DNA from: Crocinitomix catalasitica ATCC 23190
GTDB taxonomy: Bacteria > Bacteroidota > Bacteroidia > Flavobacteriales_D > Crocinitomicaceae
Assembly (NCBI RefSeq): GCF_000621625.1
Contig: NZ_JHXV01000030.1
Span: 1 to 57,695, forward strand
Direction of reading: 5' to 3'
DNA length: 57,695 nt
The position numbers were made by a program, and so were the translations under genes. This document shows, piece by piece, positions 1 to 7,669 of this stretch (positions within the stretch are counted from its first letter, which is position 1; each line of letters opens with the position of its first letter). The notes under the pieces are model-generated. The model was not told the DNA's origin, did not search any database, and saw only the letters and a program-made list of their open reading frames with translations.

Positions 1-213
1 GTTCATGGGCTTAAGAAAAGTGAATACATAGGTATTAAACAAGCAAATAAAGTTATGCACCTCGCCGCCATGGCTTACAACCTCAAAAAATATCTGAAAT
101 TCACTCAAAAACTAGCTAAAAGTGAGGCAAAAGCACTTGCCAACTTTTTTCTTGAAATAAAGGGCCTGCTAAACGCGAAAAGCCTTGATATAATACCACT
201 TATTTTAAACTAA
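1..213 (+). CDS. IS1182-family transposase, C-terminal fragment
   Basis: The reading frame is open from the first base and ends at TAA 211-213, giving 70 residues. The stretch GIKQANKVMHLAAMAYNLKK matches the way Bacteroidota IS1182-family DDE transposases end (GIKQANK followed by AAL/M-YNLKKYLKF). It would be the last helical part after the catalytic Glu. The rest of the element lies outside the window, so whether it is intact cannot be told. The 220 bases after the stop have no gene and should contain the element's terminal inverted repeat, but the outer boundary cannot be placed without the other end. Confidence 0.75.
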   Translation, partial: VHGLKKSEYIGIKQANKVMHLAAMAYNLKKYLKFTQKLAKSEAKALANFFLEIKGLLNAKSLDIIPLILN

Positions 214-433
214 AATTAGAAGTTCCCAAAAGTAAACTGCCCTTAAAACGGCTTAAATAAAGTCATTTTTTAATGAAGATATGGGGTTAGTGTAATGGTT
301 ACTAATTTTTTGTGTATAATCAATTCAATAGGATTATTTTTTTTGAAAATTGTCCATGCTATAGTAATAGATATCCATTACATAGTCCCTTAATCATTCT
401 CAAATTTGCAGTGTAACAAAAACATAATAAAAG

Positions 434-1153
434 ATGAAAACTAAAATTCCTTTAAAATTAATACTCCTAGTTGTAATTCTAGGCATAACAATTCTAACAT
501 TTTCAAAAACTAAAAACACAAACATTATGCAAAACACAAAAAAAGAAACTATCGGATTATTAGTAATTATGAAAGCAAAACCAGGAAAAGAACAAGACGT
601 AAAAAACTTCTTGCTTGGTGGATTATCATTAGTAAATCAAGAACCTCAAACAATGTCTTGGTTTGCATTTCAGATAGATGATAGTACTTTTGGTATTTAC
701 GACACTTTTGTTCTAGAAGAAGGTAGACAAGCACATTTAAAAGGCGAAGTAGCCAAAGCATTACTAGCTAATGCAGGCGATTTGTTACAGGGTTTTGATC
801 CCAAGACAAGCATCCAAGCTATAGATGTGCTAGCTTCTAACCATAAAATTGGTAAACAAAACAAAGGTTTGTTAGTTATTATGAAGGCTAAAGAAGGTAA
901 AACAACAGATGTAGAGAATTTCTTAAAAGTAGGCAAGCAATTAGTTGGCAACGAACCTAATACGTTGTCTTGGTATGCGGTTAAATTAGATGCTAATACA
1001 TATGCGATTTTTGATACTTTCGCAGATGATTCAGGTAGAGATGAACATCTAACAGGTAAAGTGGCAGCAGCACTTATGGAAAATGCTCCTATTATCTTAG
1101 AAGGTTTTGAAGCATCTGCAATTCAAAAAATAGATATCTTAGCATCCAAATAA
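434..1153 (+). CDS. Tandem ABM-domain (monooxygenase-like) exported protein
   Basis: The protein has 239 residues. Residues 1-25 are a basic start plus a hydrophobic stretch, which is a signal anchor or signal peptide. Two homologous halves follow, at about 38-135 and 143-239. Each begins GLLVIMKAK and carries a TxSW[FY]A segment, a Y/FDTF segment and a G(R)xxHL segment. This is the dimeric alpha/beta-barrel pattern of the antibiotic-biosynthesis-monooxygenase (ABM) family, here apparently two protomers fused by gene duplication. ABM proteins act as cofactor-free oxygenases or as stress-related proteins; the substrate is unknown here. A strong terminator follows, and an AraC-type regulator lies 80 bases downstream and may control it. 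The domain call is firm, the enzymatic role inferred. Confidence 0.75.
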   Translation: MKTKIPLKLILLVVILGITILTFSKTKNTNIMQNTKKETIGLLVIMKAKPGKEQDVKNFLLGGLSLVNQEPQTMSWFAFQIDDSTFGIYDTFVLEEGRQAHLKGEVAKALLANAGDLLQGFDPKTSIQAIDVLASNHKIGKQNKGLLVIMKAKEGKTTDVENFLKVGKQLVGNEPNTLSWYAVKLDANTYAIFDTFADDSGRDEHLTGKVAAALMENAPIILEGFEASAIQKIDILASK

Positions 1154-1172
1154 TTATTATCGGTCAAAAAGA

Positions 1173-1205
1173 AAGGAGTGTTTGTTGCACTCCTTACTTT
1201 TTTTT
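1173..1205 (+). terminator. Rho-independent terminator after the ABM gene
   Basis: Perfect 8-bp stem AAGGAGTG / CACTCCTT with a 7-nt loop, followed by a run of eight or more T. It separates the ABM gene from the AraC gene, so the latter probably has its own promoter. Confidence 0.85.
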
Positions 1206-1233
1206 AATAATTATTAAAGAAAGATAGATTAGT

Positions 1234-2097
1234 ATGGCTCAAATTATTATTGATAAGCGCAATGGTGAACTCGCTTTTAGATTAGAGCGATTAGAAAACC
1301 TCAGCCAATTTGATCATCTACAACGCAAAAACTATTATTCTCTTATTCTATTAAATAGTAGTAATTATACGTTAAATGTAGATGTGTCAAGTTATGAGTT
1401 GGAAGGAAATCAAATGATATGCTTATCACCTTACCAACCTTTTATGATTACTTCTGAAGAATCTTGTTCAGGATGGTTATTAAACTTTCACCCTGATTTC
1501 TTCTGTACGTATAGACATCAAAATGAAGTTGAAACTGAAGGTGTTCTGTTTAATAATTTTCATGGACTTCCACATTTTAAAATTTCTAAAGAAGTTTTGT
1601 TCTTTAATTTAATAGATCAAATTTCAAAAGAGATGGATAGAGATTCTATCGCCCAGCACGAAGTTCTTGTAGCTTTTTTAAAAGTATTTTTAATCGAAGC
1701 ATTGAGACAAAAGAAAGAATTTGATGCCAATATTGTACCTCGAATTTCTGATGGTCAATCAGAAATTTTGCAAAACCTAGTTGATGCAATTGAAAAGAAA
1801 TACTCTGAGTTGCATTCCCCAAGTGAATATGCGGATATTTTGTGTGTTAGTCCTAAAACATTGGCAGGTGTGGTAAAAAAATATTTGAATCAAACCCCTA
1901 GTATTTTAATTTCAAATAGAATAATTATTGAAGCTAAGCGGGAACTTTATTTAACCTCAAAGCCTTTAAAACAAATCGCTGCTAATTTGGGGTATGATGA
2001 TGAATTTTATTTTAGTAGGTTTTTCAAGAAGAAAGTAGGTGTTTCGCCAGATGTTTATCGAAAAACGGTCGGGTTTGCTAAATTAGATCAGTTATAA
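1234..2097 (+). CDS. AraC-family transcriptional regulator
   Basis: The protein has 287 residues. About residues 1-160 form an AraC-type sensor (cupin-like) region: NYYSLILLNSSNY and a WLLNFHPDFF segment are typical of Bacteroidota members. The C-terminal part has two helix-turn-helix motifs, one at about 197-217 (EYADILCVSPKTLAGVVKKY) and one at about 246-267 (LKQIAANLGYDDEFYFSRFF), ending in the AraC signature KKVGVSPDVYR. It is probably a cytoplasmic DNA-binding activator. It lies directly behind the tandem ABM gene on the same strand, which suggests that gene as a target. Inducer unknown. Confidence 0.88.
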   Translation: MAQIIIDKRNGELAFRLERLENLSQFDHLQRKNYYSLILLNSSNYTLNVDVSSYELEGNQMICLSPYQPFMITSEESCSGWLLNFHPDFFCTYRHQNEVETEGVLFNNFHGLPHFKISKEVLFFNLIDQISKEMDRDSIAQHEVLVAFLKVFLIEALRQKKEFDANIVPRISDGQSEILQNLVDAIEKKYSELHSPSEYADILCVSPKTLAGVVKKYLNQTPSILISNRIIIEAKRELYLTSKPLKQIAANLGYDDEFYFSRFFKKKVGVSPDVYRKTVGFAKLDQL

Positions 2098-2331
2098 TAA
2101 CTGTTTTGTATATATAAATCTAAAATTGATTTGCATAAAAATTATGCTGTGCACTGATCATTGCGCCACTGTAGGGGGCGCAGATCTCTAACCCGAACTA
2201 CTAACAAAAGGTTTTGACCCTACAGGGGTCACATATAATCCCATGCTCATACAGTAAATATCATAAAATGAAAAACGAGATCTCAGAAGTAAACTAAGTT
2301 CGCACGCATAACAAATAAAAAAGTTTAAAAA
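2098..2331. other. Intergenic region with short hairpins
   Basis: No gene is seen. Two small GC-rich hairpins stand out: GCGCC (2163-2167) with GGCGC (2177-2181), and GACCC (2216-2220) with GGGTC (2226-2230). The octamer CTGTAGGG at 2169-2176 is also the reverse complement of 2218-2225, so the two hairpins can pair with each other. The function is unknown. It marks the left edge of the repeat-rich accessory stretch. Confidence 0.4.
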
Positions 2332-2628
2332 TTACATGAATTGTTCAGAATGACAGTCATAACCGATCTTAATTTTGGATAAAGATTCAAAATCCAACAT
2401 AACTTCCCGAAAATCACTAACCTGACTACTAGAAGAGGTGAATTCATAGAATTGAATAATGCCATTTTGAAGAAGGTCATTTTCATATTCTTCTTTAAGC
2501 TTTTTGATAGATTTTGAATCAAAGCCATTTTCAAAATATTTTTCGTAAAACCAATATGTTATATCACTTAATTCGTGGAAAGTGATTTCTTCTATGTTGT
2601 TTCCTACTTTTTCAATTATTTCTTCCAA
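2332..2628 (-). CDS. Hypothetical acidic protein, start uncertain
   Basis: A 98-residue protein if translation starts at the TTG at 2628. The frame stays open a further ~58 codons upstream, to a stop near 2807, without any ATG. That upstream part encodes plausible protein (for example LAKGEGSFEKYLNKKK). So the gene either has a non-ATG start or has lost its 5' end. The product is rich in Glu, Lys and aromatic residues with no signal peptide or membrane segment, so a small soluble protein is likely. I do not recognise a family. It is the first of three minus-strand single-gene units separated by palindromic repeats. Confidence 0.4.
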   Translation of the reverse strand: MEEIIEKVGNNIEEITFHELSDITYWFYEKYFENGFDSKSIKKLKEEYENDLLQNGIIQFYEFTSSSSQVSDFREVMLDFESLSKIKIGYDCHSEQFM

Positions 2629-3079
2629 AGAGATATTTACTTCATCACTTATGGTGTAGGATTTAAGAGACTTCTTTTTATTAAGGTATTTTTCAAAAGA
2701 CCCCTCCCCCTTAGCTAACAGTCTTTGCGGTAGCTTAGTTGAAGCTAATTCTGTGTTGAATCGGAAATTTAGTCTATAAAAAGCGTAAACGATGTCCCTT
2801 TATCGTACCCAATTACCGCTAACGGTTAGTATATGGCAAGTAGGGTAGTAGAAAGGGATAAACTTTCATCCCGATAGAAATCGGGATTGCACTGAGCCAA
2901 AGCGTTGTATTTTGTTTTTAATTTATTCATTTTAAAGCCAAACGCTAGTTCATGAGCACCATTGAAAAATAGACTCTTGGCGAACTAAATCAACGATTTG
3001 GCGGTGTTGGTGAATAGCACTGAACTTTCATAAACCACCAAACGCCCTATTGGCTATATAAAGTGTTAGCAAAATAATT
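2629..3079. other. Intergenic palindromic block between cassette-like genes
   Basis: The left part is the open extension of the upstream frame described for the hypothetical protein ending at 2332. From 2818 to 3070 the block is bounded by inverted hexamers GCTAAC (2818-2823) and GTTAGC (3065-3070). It contains a perfect hairpin, ATCCCGAT (2868-2875) / ATCGGGAT (2880-2887), with a 4-nt loop, and several short GTTTGG/CCAAAC-type inverted pieces. This resembles a recombination or spacer element rather than coding DNA. Confidence 0.45.
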
Positions 3080-3646
3080 TTATTCACTTTGAAGACATAT
3101 AAAGACCTTCTCCGTATTGTCTTGAATAATTGTAGTTGCAACCATCCCAATGTTTTTTTTGAAGTATGCTCTATAAGTTGTTTGACCTTCAATAGTTTCT
3201 ATCACCAAACAATTATTATAAGTAGAAACAGGTGTTGTAAAAGTGGCATTAAGGTCTGTTACTTTAGAGGTGCCTCCTCTTTGAGAGGGATAAGTATCAC
3301 CAACCTTTGGAGTCTCTTTCATAGCAATTACTTCCTCTCCATTTTTACTACTTTTTGTTATTAAAGAACCATCTTTTCCGAATCTATAATATGAAAGAAT
3401 AACAGTCCTATTATCTTTTGAATCACCAGTTGAGCTCTCAGAAACAAAATATTTTATACCGTTTATAGTTTCAGTATTATCTAGGACTTTAACTTCAGTT
3501 GTGTAGTTTTCGTAAGGTGTACCTTTGTAGAGTGCTTCTCCGTAAGTATAAACCAGAGTTGTTCCTTTTTCTAAAGGGAAGTAGCTTGATTGACCATTCG
3601 AATAATTGCAAATCAAGATTAAAGTAATAATTAGTGTTTTTCTCAT
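3080..3646 (-). CDS. Secreted hypothetical protein (TapB-like pattern)
   Basis: The protein has 188 residues starting at the ATG at 3646 (MRKTLIITLILIC). An upstream in-frame start would extend the protein into the neighbouring repeat, so it was not used. Residues 1-18 form a signal peptide ending NYSNGQ. The mature part begins YFPLEKGTTLVYTYG, the 'PLxxGxxxxY' opening seen in Bacteroidota periplasmic proteins of the TapB-like kind, which form a beta-rich lipocalin-like fold. The function is unknown. The gene is bracketed by inverted GTTAGC/GCTAAC hexamers at 3065-3070 and 3662-3667, as if it were a discrete movable unit. Confidence 0.6.
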   Translation of the reverse strand: MRKTLIITLILICNYSNGQSSYFPLEKGTTLVYTYGEALYKGTPYENYTTEVKVLDNTETINGIKYFVSESSTGDSKDNRTVILSYYRFGKDGSLITKSSKNGEEVIAMKETPKVGDTYPSQRGGTSKVTDLNATFTTPVSTYNNCLVIETIEGQTTYRAYFKKNIGMVATTIIQDNTEKVFICLQSE

Positions 3647-3663
3647 AGTTTTTATTTTTTTGC

Positions 3664-3821
3664 TAACGGCAGTTTGTCTAATAACCCTAAAAATAAGTAT
3701 TACATCAGACTTAATACACAACGTTTTAAGCCGTTTTAATTTTTAAGTGATAATAATTGGGTTGCTGAACAAACTGGTTTATTTCGCTTGAAATCAGTTT
3801 TACCGCCCTTGCAATTCGCTA
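3664..3821. repeat. Repeat A, copy 1
   Basis: A ~158-bp sequence that recurs at 4141-4298 in the same orientation with only scattered mismatches. It begins TAACGGCAGTTTGTCTAA and ends near GCAATTCGCTA. It is itself an imperfect inverted repeat: CAGTTTGT near 3670 pairs with ACAAACTG near 3769, with matching AACCC/GGGTT beside them. It lies immediately 5' of the secreted gene at 3080-3646. Confidence 0.85.
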
Positions 3822-3840
3822 GTAAAACAAGCTCAGTTCC

Positions 3841-4108
3841 CTCTCGCGCTCTTTCGACCAGTTTCGGGTTAGCCCGAGCGTAATAAGCGTGTTATTCAAT
3901 CGCATTTGGAATGCGAATAATCTTGAATTTTAAAAAGTAGCACAATTGGAATACTTAGAACTTTGCAATTCTCTTCTTCAGATCCTAAATAACAAACGTT
4001 CACAAAACCTCTTTAATGAAACTAATAACTTATATGATTATTGGTAGTGGCATTACAAATGCCAAAATAAGAACACACTCATTACGCTCTGCTAAATGAG
4101 CGCGAGAG
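3841..4108. repeat. Palindromic element B, copy 1 (MITE-like)
   Basis: A 268-bp element with terminal inverted repeats: CTCTCGCGCTC at 3841-3851 and GAGCGCGAGAG at 4098-4108. The inverted similarity continues ~75 bp inward through the AGCGTAATGAG-type stretch and a GCATTTGxAATGC hairpin in each arm. The middle is AT-rich and non-coding. The structure fits a miniature inverted-repeat element or a large cruciform-forming repeat. Compared with copy 2, its left arm carries a small insertion after the terminal CTCTCGCGCTC. Confidence 0.8.
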
Positions 4109-4140
4109 GTACATGGCGCACCCAAACCTTCTGTTGCGTA

Positions 4141-4298
4141 TAACGGCAGTTTGTCTAACAACCCTAAAAATAAGTATTATATCAGACTTAATACACAACG
4201 TTTTAAGCCATTTTAATTTTTATGTGATAATAATTGAGTTGCTGAACAAACTAGGTTATTTCATGTGAAATCAGTTTTGCCGCCCTTGCAATTCGCTA
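4141..4298. repeat. Repeat A, copy 2
   Basis: Second copy of repeat A, same orientation as 3664-3821. On the minus strand it follows the 152-residue protein gene (4396-4854) and ends GCCGTTATACGC, where copy 1 ends GCCGTTAGC. The two copies diverge right after the shared GCCGTTA, which looks like a recombination boundary. Confidence 0.85.
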
Positions 4299-4395
4299 AT
4301 GCAAAAAGACAGTGAGGTGAACAAAGGCCTATTCGCAGAATTAAAATCACCAATGCCAAACGAGTCAAACTCCAGTCAATTATGGCTGGAGCCGT

Positions 4396-4854
4396 CTACT
4401 CGACTGTAACCAGTTTTATTAATTTTTCACTCCTTAAGAATCCATCTTTAAGAATTTCTAATCGACCTTCTGTGTCAACTTTTAATTTTGATTCGCTCAA
4501 ATCAAGCCTGTCAAAATTAGAGTCCCTATTTGGAGTCCACTTACCATTGTTATAATCGAGTATGCCTTTAGGTTGAAGAGTAACGGTATTATTACTCAAG
4601 GACCAAGTCCCATAAAAGTCAACCATGTCAAATGCTTCAAACGTAGTATTGATTTCTTTGTAGGTGGAATCCTTCATGAGTATTAATTTTCTTTCATATC
4701 TCTTTGAGTAATTCCATCCTTTGGAATATTCCTCAATTACTTCAGTCTTGTAAACCCCATATTCACCAACTATCTCATCAAATTGAAATTTTGATTCTAC
4801 TCTGTGATTCCCACTAATGAGAAAACTCGTCATTAAAAGAATAATTAATTTCAT
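4396..4854 (-). CDS. Secreted hypothetical protein, lipocalin-like pattern
   Basis: The protein has 152 residues starting at the ATG at 4854. It opens with a short hydrophobic export signal (MKLIILLMTSFLISG). The mature part runs from 'GEYGVYKTEV' through 'FYGTWSLSNNTVTLQPKG' to a Leu/Lys-rich end. The W-x-L-x-x-N-x-V/T-L-x-x-K/P signature is common in small Bacteroidota lipocalin-like or copper-resistance-like barrels that follow the 'GTW' pattern. There is no lipobox Cys, so the protein is probably periplasmic. No function can be assigned. It sits between repeat A2 and the large element B array and on the same strand as the other cassette-like genes. Confidence 0.55.
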   Translation of the reverse strand: MKLIILLMTSFLISGNHRVESKFQFDEIVGEYGVYKTEVIEEYSKGWNYSKRYERKLILMKDSTYKEINTTFEAFDMVDFYGTWSLSNNTVTLQPKGILDYNNGKWTPNRDSNFDRLDLSESKLKVDTEGRLEILKDGFLRSEKLIKLVTVE

Positions 4855-5006
4855 GATATAACTGTTTGGTAGTAGAACTGCATCTTATCAATTGGTTACG
4901 GATGGTGCTAGGAAAAGTATGGCTTTTCTCGGACATAATTGTAGCCCTATTTTTTTTAGCACGTGTTATACGCTTTCTTAAAGAGCATGAGCATTTCTTT
5001 TTCACA

Positions 5007-5602
5007 CTCTCGCGCATTTAGCCCGAGCGTAATAAGCGTGTTATTCAGTCGCATTTGTAATGCGAATAATCTTGAATTTTAAAAATTAGCGCAATTGGCA
5101 TATTTAGAACTTTACAATTCTCTTCTTCAAATCCTAAATAACAAACGTTCAGAAAACCTCGCACTCTCGCGCTCATTTAGCCTTAGCGTAATGAGTGTGT
5201 TATTCAGTCGCATTTGTAATGCGAATAATCTTGAATTTTAAAAATTAGCACAATTGGAATACTTAGAACTTTGCAATTTTCTACTTCAGATCCTAAATAA
5301 CAAATGTTCAGAAAACCTCGCATTCTCGCGCTCATTTAGCGTTAGCGTAATGAGCGTTGCACTGAGCTTTTGCCGAACGTGTGTGTTATTCAGTCGCATT
5401 TGTAATGCGAATAATCTTGAATTTTAAAAATTAGCACAATTGGAATACTTAGAACTTTGCAATTCTCCTCTTCAGATCCTAAATAACAAACGTTCTCAAA
5501 ACCTCTTTGGTGAAACTAATAACTTGAATGATTATTGGTAGTGGCATTACAAATGCCAAAATAAGAACACACTCATTACGCTCTACTAAATGAGCGCGAG
5601 AG
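5007..5602. repeat. Palindromic element B, copy 2, with three tandem units
   Basis: Same terminal inverted repeats as 3841-4108, with CTCTCGCGC at 5007 and GAGCGCGAGAG at 5592-5602. The left arm plus centre is present three times in tandem (units starting near 5007, 5164 and 5323, period ~157-159 bp), followed by one right arm. Unit 3 carries an insertion of about 27 bp around 5353-5380. The units are nearly identical over CGCATTTGTAATGCG and the AT-rich centre, so the expansion looks recent. No reading frame of note. Confidence 0.85.
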
Positions 5603-5738
5603 GGACACGAATATAATTAAAATAACTTAAGCAAATATTAACTGTAAATATAACTGCTAGAGTTGATTATAATGAGAAAGAGCGCTTGATGAACTGTTTG
5701 TTTAAACGTATAAATGACGGGTTATTATTGTTTCGCGT

Positions 5739-5811
5739 TAGGGATTGAAGCGGATATCCTTTTTTATCTTCCGCCCGATGCGGAGAAAAAAAGATTAGAG
5801 CGGAAAGCCCG
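5739..5811. repeat. Intergenic palindromic spacer repeat
   Basis: The sequence pattern GGGATTGAAGCGGATATCC, T-run, CCGC...GCGG hairpin, A-run, GATTAGAGCGGAAAGCCCG looks like a spacer I recall from many Flavobacteriia genomes, where one strand carries AGCGG-xxATCC and the other half carries AGCGGAAAGC. The central CCGC (5771-5774) / GCGG (5780-5783) stem is clear. The copy number elsewhere in this genome cannot be seen. Confidence 0.5.
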
Positions 5812-6049
5812 CCCGCTTCGGCTTCGCTCAGCGAGCCAGGTAGGGAACGCCCAAAAAAACTAATAATTCACGGTTCATTCTACTATGCGCTGCGCGTCGT
5901 TCAAGCGAACAGTGCTCGACTAAAAAGCTATTAAATGTGGAACCTTTTGATGCTTTGAACTGAGGACAAAATACTTTCGTAATTTCTAGATATTACCTGT
6001 TATTGAGTCAAAACGATTATTTTTAATGACATTCTAATTAATCATTTTC

Positions 6050-6868
6050 ATGAAGGGTTTAACTTTTATCTGTTGTCTATTTGTTATTGCTCATTCTTTT
6101 GGTCAAATCACCGGAGCATCACAAAACAAAATGATAAATGCACATTCAACGTTCTTGGATTCGTTGTTTGAATTGAATCATATCAGATTAAATAATGAGA
6201 TAAAAACGAATTTATTAACGTATGACAACTCTTCTTACCAAGGTGTAGAACCTGGAATAATTAAAAAGGCTGAAAATAAATTTTCGAATGATAATGGTGA
6301 CAAGCATATTATATATTTTGTAACAACTGAGTTTACTTTTAGTCTTTATGATAGTTTGAATTATTCAACAGCGATAACATCTGTTTTCAATTCTGACTTT
6401 GTTGTGTTAGATGTTTTTTTTGACAGTTATTTTCATGTTTTTAATTATATAAACAAAAATGGAAGGTTGAATATTGCAACTTTAAAAAATCCGCTAGAGG
6501 CTTTTGATGAAGGATTGAGGATTATTCAATTCCCAACGGATTCTGCATTCGGTATTATTGAGGATAAATATCTTTCTAATTCAAATTATAATTTCAATAT
6601 ATCATTAGGTTGTTATGTTGATCATCAGTTGTACAAATATCACGTGTTTTCATTCGAGGAAATTGAAGACCTTTCTTACTTTGAGGTTTCCTTTTTAAAC
6701 TGGAATGAATTCCCGTTGATTATTATAAATGGTGATGATTTGAATTCATTTAAGGACAACGAAAAGAAAACGGGCCTAATCACAAGGCGTCGAGAAATAA
6801 TATTGGATATAAATAAATTACAAGTAAAAGCATCATCAATAATATCGGACATTCCTTTTTTGGACTAA
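6050..6868 (+). CDS. Secreted hypothetical protein
   Basis: The protein has 272 residues. Residues 1-19 are a signal peptide (MKGLTFICCLFVIAHSFGQ). The mature part is rich in Asn, Tyr, Phe and Ile, with a long beta-rich stretch (for example FVVLDVFFDSYFHVFNYI) and no T9SS sorting domain, lipobox or recognised catalytic motif. It is probably periplasmic or outer-membrane-associated. The preceding 400 bases are repeat-rich, so it may belong to the same accessory region. I cannot name a family. Confidence 0.6.
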   Translation: MKGLTFICCLFVIAHSFGQITGASQNKMINAHSTFLDSLFELNHIRLNNEIKTNLLTYDNSSYQGVEPGIIKKAENKFSNDNGDKHIIYFVTTEFTFSLYDSLNYSTAITSVFNSDFVVLDVFFDSYFHVFNYINKNGRLNIATLKNPLEAFDEGLRIIQFPTDSAFGIIEDKYLSNSNYNFNISLGCYVDHQLYKYHVFSFEEIEDLSYFEVSFLNWNEFPLIIINGDDLNSFKDNEKKTGLITRRREIILDINKLQVKASSIISDIPFLD

Positions 6869-6911
6869 CATTTCCTTTCACTTTTATAATAATTCAAATG
6901 TCATGAGATAA

Positions 6912-6957
6912 TTCCACGTCCATCAGCAGTATTAGAGCTGCGAAAATCATTAAGACA
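6912..6957 (+). repeat. Dispersed repeat C, copy 1
   Basis: The core CCACGTCCATCAGCAGTATT followed by AGAGCTGCGAAAATCATTAA recurs with about 80-85% identity at 7603-7650 in the same orientation. The two copies bracket the antitoxin and the toxin remnant. I recall similar CACGTCCATC...CTGCG sequences as frequent intergenic spacers in Flavobacteriia. Confidence 0.6.
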
Positions 6958-6999
6958 TTTCTTTACTAAAGAATAGCTACTCACAACTGTTGACTATTA

Positions 7000-7326
7000 T
7001 TATGTGAGTTTTACGTTTTGATTTAACAATTCGACATTGAAATTTATTTTTGCATTTAAAGCTTTAAAAACTTTTAAAATTGTTTCAAAACGTGCGTCGG
7101 TTAAATGATTTTCAAGTTTGGATATTTGTGCTTTTTGGACACCTACCAAGGCTCCTAATTGTGCTTGTGTTAAATTTCTTTCTTTTCTAGCACGTTTTAT
7201 AGCTTCTCCAATTAAATCAAGTTGAAGCTCGTTTTCAAATTCGTCTCTTTTTGTTGTCCCTTTTTCACCAATATATTTATCAGTTACCTCCTCTAGGCTA
7301 TATGTTTTAATCTTTTTAGTTTTCAT
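7000..7326 (-). CDS. HigA-like XRE-family antitoxin
   Basis: The protein has 108 residues. The helix-turn-helix LTQAQLGALVGVQKAQISKL lies at about 53-72 in a standard XRE domain, preceded by a charged N-terminal helix (EEVTDKYIGEKGTTKRDEF) typical of antitoxins paired with RelE/HigB-type toxins. The start ATG (7326) overlaps the stop of the upstream toxin remnant by 4 bases (ATGA), the usual toxin-first HigBA order. It probably binds its own promoter. Unlike the toxin, this gene is intact. Confidence 0.8.
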   Translation of the reverse strand: MKTKKIKTYSLEEVTDKYIGEKGTTKRDEFENELQLDLIGEAIKRARKERNLTQAQLGALVGVQKAQISKLENHLTDARFETILKVFKALNAKINFNVELLNQNVKLT

Positions 7327-7669
7327 TTTTTATCTCCAAAATATTGTTTCATAATTCGCTCTGTTTTTTCTATCTCTTTTTTTGGGGTTTTAGCTGTTTT
7401 CTTTTCAATTGCATGCGTGGAAATAACGATAGTATCTGTTTTGTCGGTTTTGTCCCAAAATGCGAAAAGTCTATATTTGGTATACCAATAAAGATATAAG
7501 TTTCTTTATTAGGAAACAAATATTTTAAAGAAACTAAACGCTCTAGGCTACATTTTCTCACTTTTGCATCGATCAACGTTGCCTTGATGAAGTTGGTTTC
7601 TTCCAATCCAAGTCCAACTGCCGTATTATTAGTTCTGCGAATATTATGAAAATTTATTTTTTCACGCAC
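7323..7669 (-). pseudogene. Frameshifted RelE/HigB-family toxin remnant
   Basis: The C-terminal half is a clear toxin: 7323 back to about 7485 encodes YTKYRLFAFWDKTDKTDT followed by a STHAIEKKTAKTPKKEIEK stretch. This is the 'RLFAFWDK...HGxxKKTxKTPxxEI' end of HigB/RelE toxins. The upstream part is in other frames: a GTG-started frame from 7669 encodes VREKINFHNIRRTN, and stops interrupt the toxin frame near 7505-7510. Part of the 5' region overlaps dispersed repeat C (7603-7650). The protein therefore cannot be made as one chain, and the toxin looks inactivated while the antitoxin persists. Confidence 0.65.
7603..7650 (+). repeat. Dispersed repeat C, copy 2
   Basis: Second copy of the sequence at 6912-6957, same orientation, with a 3-base TTA insertion after GTATTA. 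It lies within the degraded 5' part of the toxin gene, which suggests that the repeat's insertion or a recombination at it helped break the toxin. Confidence 0.6.

Larger units (their letters stand above)
3647..4395. other. Gene-free block composed of repeats A1, B1 and A2
   Basis: This 749-base stretch carries no convincing gene. It is made of repeat A (first copy), palindromic element B (first copy) and repeat A (second copy), each listed separately, followed by about 95 bases of ordinary AT-rich sequence before the next gene's stop. Confidence 0.7.
4855..6049. other. Gene-free block: element B array plus palindromic spacer
   Basis: 1.2 kb without a convincing gene. It contains the amplified palindromic element at 5007-5602, a palindromic Flavobacteriia-type spacer at about 5739-5811, and ordinary AT-rich DNA. 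A GTTATACGC sequence at about 4967-4975 echoes the end of repeat A2 in the opposite orientation. Confidence 0.65.

Noticed and set aside
284-306. Possible IS end palindrome TTAGT...ACTAA
   Set aside because: Only five bases pair on each side and the other end of the element lies outside the window, so it cannot be assigned.
2325-2534. 69-residue minus-strand frame overlapping the 2332-2628 gene
   Set aside because: Composition is poor and it overlaps a longer frame with a better protein-like character.
5007-5602. CRISPR-like repeat array
   Set aside because: The repeated unit is ~157 bp and has no short unique spacers; the units are tandem parts of one palindromic element.
2098-5700. Integron integrase
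   Set aside because: No tyrosine-recombinase gene is visible on either strand; only the repeat pattern suggests cassette-like behaviour.
7370-7669. Independent 99-residue protein on the minus strand
   Set aside because: Its C-terminal part runs in the wrong frame relative to the recognisable HigB toxin end, so it is best seen as a frame of a broken toxin gene.
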